DNA of 64,000 nt from Linanthus parryae. Taxonomy: Eukaryota > Streptophyta > Magnoliopsida > Ericales > Polemoniaceae. This document shows, in pieces, positions 56,675-64,000 of this stretch; positions within the stretch are counted from its first letter, which is position 1; each line of letters starts with the position of its first letter. The notes under the pieces were generated by a model. That model was not told where the DNA came from. It made no database searches and saw only the letters and a program-made list of their open reading frames with translations. Location of the stretch: contig JALGPY010000002.1 in NCBI GenBank assembly GCA_023055425.1, positions 139,373,927-139,437,926 on the forward strand, read 5' to 3'. The position numbers and the translations under genes are program-made.

Positions 56675-57589
56675 TCAAGGCTTTGAAAAGGATTTCAAGG
56701 TCTTGAAATACTGTAACACTGCAACAAGTAAAAACCAAGGCTTTGAACTAATTTTCAAGGCTTTGAAACTCAGTTCAATTCTTTGTAAACACATACATCT
56801 TACCTTTCTTACCTTATGCCCCACCAAAACCAGTGCAGTCTTATTTAGCATTCCCAATTCCAATCTTAGAGCTGAGAACCTTTCATCTGCTAATGGTTTG
56901 GTGAAGATATATGCAATTTGCATGTTAGTAGCAAAAAAATCAAGAACAATATCACCTTACTCAGCATGATCTCTGTTGAAGTGGTGTCTGACATCAATGT
57001 GTTTGGTTCTTGAGTGTTGCACTGGATTCTTTGTAATTGAAATTTCACTAGTGTTGTCTCACTTAATAGGTATGCCTCTGAAGTCAAATCCAAGGTATCT
57101 TAGCTGTTGAGAAATCCATAGTACTTGTGAGCAACATCCTCTTGCAGCTATATATTCCGCTTCAACTGTTGATAGATTAACTAAATTCTGTTTCTTGGAA
57201 TGCCAACTAATCAAGGATGATCCAATGAATTGGCAGGTTCCTGAAGTACTTTTCCTATCAACCTTGTAACCTGCAAAGTCATCATCTGAGAAACCACTCA
57301 AGGAGAAGTTAGAATGTCTTGGATACTAAATCCCTAAGTCTTTGGTACCATTGAGATATCTGAATATTCTCTTCACAACAGTTAAGTGTTATTCTTTAAG
57401 ATCAGCTTGAAATCTAGCACACATGCATACAATAAACATAATATATGGTCTGCTTGATGTTAGATAGAGTAATGATCCAATCATGCCTCTATACTCTTTT
57501 ACATTGACACTCTTACCAGATTCATCCTTGTCTAAGGATAGTGTAGATCTCATTGGAGTCTTGGCTTCCTTACATTGAGCCATGCTATA
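56675..57589 (-). pseudogene. pol: SIRE-type Copia pol end (RT tail and RNase H), broken
   Basis: 57583-57389: AKTPMRSTLSLDKDESGKS, then EYRGMIGSLLYLTSSRPYIM, the end of RT. 57301-57059: GFSDDDFAGYKVDRKSTSGT and STVEAEYIAARGCCSQVLW, the RNase H core with its Asp and Glu. The reading then shifts frame near 57060, goes through a stretch with KNPVQHSRTKH-like coding, and ends at 56923-56675 with YIFTKPLADERFSALRLELG. At least two frameshifts; non-functional. The region is cut on its 5' side at the Athila border. Confidence 0.85.
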
Positions 57590-60407
57590 TGACGCGAATT
57601 ACTAACGCGTATTACGCAAGCGCACGGTCAAGTAGTAAGAGTGGAGTATTTTTAGGACTCCGGGTTGTCGAACCCTCGAGGACAATCTCGCAACAGGTTT
57701 ATATTTAACAATTTAGAGTAGTTCACTAGGTAACCGAAGTAAAAAGTGATAATTTGTGGTGTTGCCACCCCCAAACAAGTGGCTGTAATAAAGTCAAAAA
57801 TAAATAATAAACTGTAATTAAGAAGAATTCTTAATCAATTAATGGAGAGGACTAGGCAATCTCGCTGATCACCTAGGGTTGTAAACGATTTCCGGATTAT
57901 CTGAGCAACACGTTAACTATATTCTAATTAAGCCGGGTAACAGCGCTGACTATCTCCTATCTGTCTCAAGTCATTCTACTTCACCGTAGAATACAATCTC
58001 CTATCGGTCTCATGTGTCTACCGTTCCGTTCTAGTAGGCTAACGACATGTACGACAACGGGTCCTGTCGGTCCACCGTTTCACGAAACCGTCGAATCTCA
58101 CCTACCGAATCTACCCACATTTGGCCAATCCTAACACGTCTCTTCTCAGTCTCAGTGATACGGGATTGATGTTAAAGTTCTCTACACAATTAGGTTGAGT
58201 CACTGTCGTGCACTCATCTAATTAGCTAGCATGTCCGGGTAGCTACTCCATTCATACTAAAGATTAAGCATAGAACAAGAACAATTGAATAAAAATAAGC
58301 TAACTTTAAGCATGAATTCAACTATTGAGTGAAACCCTAGTTCTTGAACCCTAGTTTTATCTCCTAATCGTGTCACTCAATTAGGATTACTAACATAAAC
58401 AAGAAACTAGAATTGATTCAATAGAAGAAATCAAGAAATCATGAAGCAAAGATTAAATCCGGAAAATATTCATCGTTTACATGAACCCTAGGTTCTCAAA
58501 TCGAGATGCCTAGATATGGAGTTTTTAGCTACTCATAGTTGAATAAGCAAAAACAAAGAGTTTCTCCATAAAAATTGATTAAGAAAGGTAGGAAGAAGAA
58601 AAAGCAAACACTAGAGCTTCAATGGTGAAGCTTGTCTTCTTCCTCGTCTTCTCCTCCTTCTTCTCTCGTTGATGGCTCTCTCCTCCCGTGTGTCTCCTTT
58701 TTCTCTTTGTTTGTCGTCAATGGTCTCCCCCCTTGATAATAGAACAGCCCCTCCTCTTGTATATCAAACCCGTACATCAATTAAAATAAAACTTCTCCTT
58801 TTTTACACTTTCACCCCTCCAAGAATGTTGGAGAAATCATTATTAGCCTTAACCCTAGGCTGTTGAGAATAAGCCCGTGACTCTTAATTATTTTTTTCTC
58901 TTCTCCGTGCGTTGGCTTCAGGAGGTCTTGCGATCAGCCTCACAGATCGTGTGATCTCTGGCTTTATTGGCTGCTGATCGCACGATCAAGAGAGCTGATT
59001 GTGTAAAAAGTAGGTTTCACTCTTTGTCATCCGAAATTTTGATAAGTTATTTGTTCTGATCGCACGATCAAGAGAAGATGATCGTGCGATCACCTGGGGC
59101 TTCTCATATTCCACGCTGCACTTCTATTTCTTCTCCTCTCTTGCTCTGTTTCAGGTGGGTTTTGGGTTTTTGACCGATGCTCTGCTCTTCTTCTCTTCAC
59201 CTGCGCTTCTTCTCTCTTGTGCTCTGCTGTGATTGCCTTCTTGCTCCTTCTTCTTTCCTTGATTCTGCTACGGCCATGGCTGAATTTCTCTTCAGTTGGG
59301 GTTTGGTTGAAGGCCAATGGTTGTGATTGGTGGTGATTTGCTACTGGGTTTCAGGTGCGTAGGCAGTGGTGTTTAATAGTGATTTGGTGGTGAATGGTTT
59401 GTTGCTGGTGGATAATTTTGTGGGTTAAGGTATATTAGGCAGATGACGTTTTTATTGGGGTGTTAATGGTGGTTTAATTGTCTGGTAATTGGTTAATGGT
59501 GTCGTAAGTTGAATTGGTTGTGGTTTGTTAGTGAGTTGCTATGGTGTTTGGTGATCAAGTCAGGTTGTGGGTTATAGAAAATGGAGTTGCAGGTGGTGGT
59601 GATTAGTAGGTTTAGGCTAGTTTAATGGTGGTCTCGTGGGTATTTTGTGAAGGTGAAGGCATAGTAGAGTCTGTAGGTGAACTGGGTATTGTTGTGGAGG
59701 TTAGGAGCAGGTTGTTGGAATTGTTTGTACTGGTGATAGGTTTGGTAATGACAGAAGTTCAGGTGGGTTATTTAGGAATGAAATTGGTGGTGAAATGGTT
59801 GCATCAGTGGTAATTGGCAGTGGAGTATGCAATGGGTTTTGGCTATGGTTTTGTAATCAAATGGGTGTCAGGTTGTGAAGTTTGTGAAGGTAGCATTGGT
59901 GATGAGAATGGTGACATTGTCTGCGGAGTTGGTGTAGATTAAGGTGGCTGTGATGATTTAGTAATTGGCTTTGGAGTAGGTAATGGTGTTGGTCTTGGGG
60001 AAGTACAAGCAGTAATTGGGGGAATAGGCAGTGGTGATGGATGGAGATGAGGTATGGGGGAACCAAGCGTATTTTCCACAACTTCTCAAAACTGCAAATA
60101 CCTCCACTCTGTCCTTCCTTGGCCAATATTTCAAGCTTCTTCTCGACTTCCGAAGTTTGTCTTCCGTTCCCATTCCACGCTCATGAGCCTCCGGTACCTG
60201 AGAATCAAAACACTAACACACCGGGTGTAAAATGTGACAATTATAGCTCAAATACACTAGGAAACGCCTGGACTTGACAATAAGGCACATTAAGCTCTAA
60301 CTAACAAATTCCTCAAGACCATAGCATATTTCTAATGTATTTTATACGGAATCACGCAAAACGGTAGGATTTCAAGTATAAATATAACACCGTAAACGGG
60401 GTTATCA
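57590..60407 (-). repeat. 3' LTR of the Athila-type element, 2.8 kb
   Basis: Starts TGACGCGAATTAC at 57590, ends GGGGTTATCA at 60407; on the minus strand the LTR opens TGATAACCCCGTTTACGG. It contains a CT-rich tract and inverted repeats (58950-59095) and a GGTGGT/GTTGGT-rich stretch from 59330 to 60060. Open frames inside, such as the minus-strand Arg/Lys/Glu-rich one at 59317-59090, are not recognised proteins. Confidence 0.75.
58975..59092. repeat. TGATCGCACGATCA inverted repeats in the Athila LTR
   Basis: TGATCGCACGATCA occurs at 58975-58988 and 59057-59070, and its exact reverse complement at 59079-59092. The last two form a 14-bp stem with an 8-nt loop. Each arm is itself nearly palindromic. 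Confidence 0.8.
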
Positions 60408-62838
60408 AATACCCCCACACTACCTTTTTGCGCGTCCCGAGCAAAATTTCATTCAAACTCCTTCACACGATGCATTTCCAATCCACCGTTTTGCATACGA
60501 ATTACTAGCCAAGTGACACAAACAACTCACACACACGACTATGCAATCTACATGCTCTATATAATGCAACTCGATTATTTCACAATGCAAATATTGAAAC
60601 AACACCAATTTTTTTTCTTTTTAGTTAGAGATTGGGCAATCTCAAAAAGTAAACCGGCAAGTCATAAGGCTCTCATATTCCCTCGGAAGTTCTATAACTT
60701 TGGTGATCGGTAGAACTTGCGGCCAGTTTCGTTAGACAGAACGGGCACGAACACAAAATATGTTGCTTCCGCACACTCATCAAATGTATCCCTAGCACTT
60801 ACCTTCCGAGCTATTTATCCACGGGTTAAATTGTTGACGGTTTAGGACGGGTAGGATAGGATATTTAGAAGCGTAGTCCTAGACGTCATGATCTAACTCA
60901 CAAAACCCGATTCTCACACTCCCTCACCAAAATCCAAGGAACCACACCGAATCTCACTACTCCGGCCCTCATTCCCTCAATCTTGGTGCAACACCGTTCT
61001 CGCGGCCACAAATGTGAATAAGTGATCTCGAACAATAGCTAATCTCCCCGGTCTTCAATTTCAAGCTTGCTCCTTTATTCCCTTTCAATTTCACTTTCAC
61101 TTTCTATTTTACTTTTTTTTTTCATTTCCACACAATAACATTAAGCACATGGAGCCGACAATACGATAGTAATATCCGAGGAGATCAAATGTCAAAATTA
61201 GATAACATGGGGGTGGAATGTGTCAAATTAGTGATGTAACATAGATGTCGACACCCCCACACTTGATGCAAAGCAAATCACGAACCCAGTAGTCAATGTG
61301 TAAATGTGCTTTTCCAACCGATCCTCCTCATCACCTAAGATATAGAGAATATAAATAAAGCATAAGCACGGCCTCCTATAAGATCAACCAACCCCCACCC
61401 CATGACGTGCGGAAGAAATATCACGCACTACGGTACTCCACCTGTGATCGTGGTGTAAGGACACGACTCACCGCCACACCGAAGTGTGCTACCGTCTCTA
61501 ACTCACCCTCACATCCTCTCAAAAGACGACATGTAAGAGAATCCACATAAGATGTATCAAATCAGCTCACCCTCATCAAACCTCCCTAACTCAACTCCCT
61601 CTATCATGACGCATAGGAAAGGACCATTCTAACAAGTGATGAAAGTCACAATGAAAGGCTTCCTAGGCTAGAGGCTGTGAATAAAAGGGGTAAACGGATC
61701 AATAGGGGTAACTAGTGGACCTAGGAGATGGAGACGGGACGTGAGGCCCCCATAAACATCACTCGCAGAGCTGTTCCGTTGCCACTACGAGGAGGGTTGA
61801 CGACTACCTAAGTGACGGTGGTGTAGCGCTAGTAGGATAACTAGTCTGAGAGGCAGCTACTCGCAGTTCTAATGTGCATTAGCCCTATAAGTCTTCCTAC
61901 TCCAGATTCTCGCGTCTACCTCACCTCAGATTTTCATACTCCTAAGGAATTCTATCATTAAGCCCTCTCCACATTCACTCTTTTCGATTGCCCTTTCTCA
62001 AAAATTTAAAATTTTATGATTTTTTTTTTTTTAATATTTCCTAACTCTATATGCTTTTGGCCAACTCGATTAAACACAAGTTTTGGGTAGGGGACTCAAT
62101 AATGTAAAAGTGCTAACAAAATTCATAAAATACACACTCCTACCACAAACCAACACAATATGAACACATAACTATATGTAACAAGGCGATGCAAACAAAG
62201 ACATGGCTAGTGAACATAGATACAAAACCCCCCCACACTTAAGCATTTCGTTGTCCTCAACGAATTTAGAGATAATGAAGGAGGACTCATCGCTTAAATG
62301 TGTAGGCGGTGGATTGCTACATTCATCGCTCAAAAACGTAACTGGAAAGAGAGTGTTAGAGGTACTTGGGTGCCCGGACCTACATGGGCACCGTTGCCGC
62401 GAAATTGCAACAAGAAGGGGTCTTGTGGACCGTTGACAATTTCCAGAGAAGTCTCTACGCGCCCGGATTCCGATGTGCGGCTAAGATATAAATTGTAGCC
62501 CTCTCATGCGTGTGGCAACCAACATATTGGAATCGCTCCTCGACCTGGAGCAATTCTCTATTCTTTTATGCATAATCCTGTGGGACTTTTTCTTTCCCCA
62601 ATTTTGTGCAATCTCTAGCATGCACATCAAGAAGGGGAATCTGGTGCGTCTTCTGTACCTGTGTCCTTGCACACTGATTGAAAAAATAAGTCCACTCTCT
62701 CTCACCCCTCATAGTCAAATATAGAGAACTCATAAATAAATAAATAAAAACATAAACCATCCTACTCTACATGGGTTGCCTCCCAAGCAGCGCTTTGTAA
62801 TTTAAGGTCGACGGCCCGACCATGTTACCTCATGAGCC
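60408..62838. other. Noncoding internal region of the Athila-type element
   Basis: No pol or envelope motif on the minus strand. The polypurine tract lies next to the LTR at 60408-60420. Runs such as CCCCCACACTTGATGC (61253) and CCCCCCCACACTTAAGC (62229) are purine-rich on the element strand and resemble further PPT-like tracts. Short frames on either strand are not recognisable. Confidence 0.6.
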
Positions 62839-64000
62839 TCAGAAAGGTGGTTTGGCAGGTCGTGTCGCATCCAACTTCTGGCGCCGGATACTCATGACTA
62901 CCTCGTGCGCCTGCACACTCGATTCTTTACCTTTAGGATCTGGCTGATCTTCCTGTGTCAGCTCTGAAATCCCACGCACAACTTTCACAGGAAATGGCAA
63001 GTCTGGCTTCACCTCATAAGTGTACTGAGGAGTCGGTTTGAAAACCTGAAAGGTCTCCACAGTATCGTTGACCCTCATGATCAACTCTCCATTCTCCACA
63101 TCAATTAAAGTCCGACCGGTAGCCAGAAAGGGCCTACAAAGAATGATCGGAACGTCACCAACTGGCATGTCAAGGATCACAAAATCTGCTGGCATGATCA
63201 AACTACCAACCCTCACAAGTAAGTCTTCTACCACCCCAATGGCCTTCTTGGATGACTTATCTGCGAATCGCAGATTGATCCAGGTTTTACTAGGCTCCCC
63301 CACACCTAGCTTTTTAAATATTGAGAGTGGCATCAAGTTGACACTTGCCCCCAAATCACATAGAGCCTTGCCTGTATATGCCCCGCCAAGTGTAGCCTCA
63401 ATAACAAAACTACCTGGATCTTTCTTCTTCTTGGGTAGCCCATGCAAGACACATGAACTCACCTGCTCATTCAGTTTTACTGTCTGAAAGTTATCCATAG
63501 CTTTTCTCCCATAGATTGCATCCTTGATAAACCGCACATACTTAGGCATTTTCTGCAGTGCCTCAATCAAAGGAATATTGATGTGCAGTTTGGAGAAAAT
63601 ATTGAGAAATCTCCTGTACTCCTCAGAGTCATCCTTCTTCTTCCTAGTTTTCAATTGAAAAGGTACATCTTTAGAAGAAGAGGGTGGTGGTAATACCTCA
63701 TTGGAATTTCCCTCATCACGTGGAGTCATGCCCTTTGATTGGGGGACCATGACAGGTGTCTTCTCAGAATCGAAGACCTCATGCTCCTTAGCTTTTGACG
63801 CTTCGGCTCTAGCATGGGTCGGGTATGGTGGATCAGTCAACGAAACCCCGCTGCGAGTGGTAATAGCATTTACCTGGCGCACATTCTCTGTGTCAGATGG
63901 TAGAGAACGGGGTGCTCTAGCAGATAATTGCGTTGCAATTTGCCCAACTTGGACCTCTAGTGCACGAAGAGAAGTCTTCGTAGCCTGCAAATCAGAAGAC
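62839..64000 (-). CDS. Athila-type Gag C-terminus and protease, 5' end outside window
   Basis: Open from the window edge to TGA at 62839, at least 383 codons. The first part (VGQIATQLSARAPRSLPSD, then NAITTRSG) is the usual gag-protease spacer of Athila elements. The middle has KLHINIPLIEALQKMPKYVR. The protease has the active-site region ALCDLGASVNLMPLSIFKKL and continues with ADFVILDM and PIILCRPFLATGRTLIDVEN. The ORF ends shortly after the protease with no RT, which is unusual for a full Gypsy element. It would produce Gag and a protease; the element would need RT and integrase from elsewhere. Confidence 0.9.
   Translation of the reverse strand, partial: SSDLQATKTSLRALEVQVGQIATQLSARAPRSLPSDTENVRQVNAITTRSGVSLTDPPYPTHARAEASKAKEHEVFDSEKTPVMVPQSKGMTPRDEGNSNEVLPPPSSSKDVPFQLKTRKKKDDSEEYRRFLNIFSKLHINIPLIEALQKMPKYVRFIKDAIYGRKAMDNFQTVKLNEQVSSCVLHGLPKKKKDPGSFVIEATLGGAYTGKALCDLGASVNLMPLSIFKKLGVGEPSKTWINLRFADKSSKKAIGVVEDLLVRVGSLIMPADFVILDMPVGDVPIILCRPFLATGRTLIDVENGELIMRVNDTVETFQVFKPTPQYTYEVKPDLPFPVKVVRGISELTQEDQPDPKGKESSVQAHEVVMSIRRQKLDATRPAKPPF

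Larger units (their letters stand above)
53274..56771. repeat. Dispersed 16-bp palindromic motif TTTCAAGGCYTTGAAA, three clusters
   Basis: At least 14 matches or near matches: cluster 1 at 53274-53413 (five), cluster 2 at 54318-54445 (six), cluster 3 at 56671-56771 (four). The best are ATTTTCAAGGCTTTGAAAAG (56671-56690) and ATTCAAGGCCTTGAAATAG (54407-54425). All lie in noncoding parts of the SIRE-type element: in the LTR, between LTR and envelope-like ORF, and between that ORF and pol. The motif is its own reverse complement, so it could pair in RNA or bind a dimeric protein; that is speculation. Confidence 0.8.
53060..57589 (-). mobile_element. 3' half of a SIRE/Maximus-type Copia, interrupted on its 5' side
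   Basis: In minus-strand order: RT end and RNase H (57583-56675), an envelope-like ORF region (56339 to about 54780), polypurine tract CAGGGGGAG (about 54286-54295) and LTR-like sequence down to about 53060. The pol frame is cut at 57589, exactly at the start of the Athila LTR. The rest of the pol and gag should lie beyond that element, outside the window. Confidence 0.75.
57590..64000 (-). mobile_element. Athila-type Gypsy element, gag-protease only as far as seen (TR-GAG-like), runs off the right edge
   Basis: The left LTR 57590-60407 is followed by a polypurine tract (GTGTGGGGGTATT on the minus strand). Then come about 2.4 kb without coding sequence, and a gag-protease ORF from 62839 to the edge. 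Between protease and LTR there are only 2.4 kb and no RT, RNase H or integrase motif, so this copy lacks most of pol. The text after the gag-protease stop (CAAAGCGCTGCTTGGGAGG on the minus strand) is the type seen downstream of pol in complete Gypsy elements. It is inserted in the SIRE-type element; the left flank is CTATA, and the right target copy is outside the window. Confidence 0.75.

Noticed and set aside
63068..63487. 139-codon plus-strand frame
   Set aside because: Shadow of the gag-protease ORF on the other strand, which has clear motifs.
1..64000. CRISPR arrays, rRNA genes, bacterial operons, integrated virus
   Set aside because: No regular spacer array, rRNA core or prokaryote-type gene order; all RT-like sequences have Copia or Gypsy order with LTRs.

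Overview
This window reads as nuclear DNA of a flowering plant, probably a eudicot, and it is almost entirely transposable elements nested in one another. The basis is direct: plant-type Copia elements primed by initiator-Met-like tRNA sites, an Athila-type Gypsy element, a SIRE-type Copia with an envelope-like ORF, Helitrons with TC...hairpin...CTAG ends inserted between A and T, hAT and Stowaway/Tourist-like MITEs, GT-AG introns, a plant-specific B3 gene and RPA-like exons. No rRNA, CRISPR, operon or organelle gene set is visible. I cannot name the species from the sequence.

Layout. 1-5029: two related Angela/BARE-like Copia elements in opposite orientation. The LTR at 1158-2586 belongs to a minus-strand element running off the left edge; 2587-5029 is the decayed RT-RNase H tail and 3' LTR of a plus-strand element. 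5030-6679 and 44127-46344 are the two sides of an older sequence, perhaps an LTR, split by a plus-strand Helitron (Helitron A, 6680-44126). Helitron A holds a Tourist-like MITE, an hAT element with a Stowaway inside it, a young Copia element (37512-43807, 5-bp duplication GACTT, LTRs differing at 2 of 187 positions, intact 1167-aa Pol but rearranged gag), and a second Helitron in the opposite direction (Helitron B, 10208-35484).

Helitron B is the most interesting part. In about 25 kb it carries, on its own sense strand, a multi-exon gene I cannot name with certainty (27.5-34.4 kb, perhaps to 35.3 kb), a complete-looking two-domain B3 gene (20236-21224, three exons, all junctions phase 0) and two diverged RPA-like zinc-finger regions (16.6 and 18.3-18.7 kb). 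Exons of a further gene (12.4-15 kb) lie on the opposite strand, possibly on a third Helitron (12206-16574). A 640-bp block containing an hAT element occurs twice. No Rep/helicase ORF was recognised, so both Helitrons look non-autonomous.

Right of the Helitrons: a decayed Copia (46345-50639, minus), an unidentified gene fragment (50.7-51.2 kb), a short repeat-rich gap, the 3' half of a SIRE-type Copia (about 53.06-57.59 kb, minus) with an envelope-like ORF and three clusters of a 16-bp palindromic motif, and an Athila-type Gypsy element (57590 to the right edge, minus) inserted into the SIRE. That last element has a 2.8-kb LTR and a gag-protease ORF but no room for reverse transcriptase or integrase. 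Coding capacity that still looks intact is limited to the Copia Pol, the B3 gene, the open exons of the captured genes and the Athila gag-protease.
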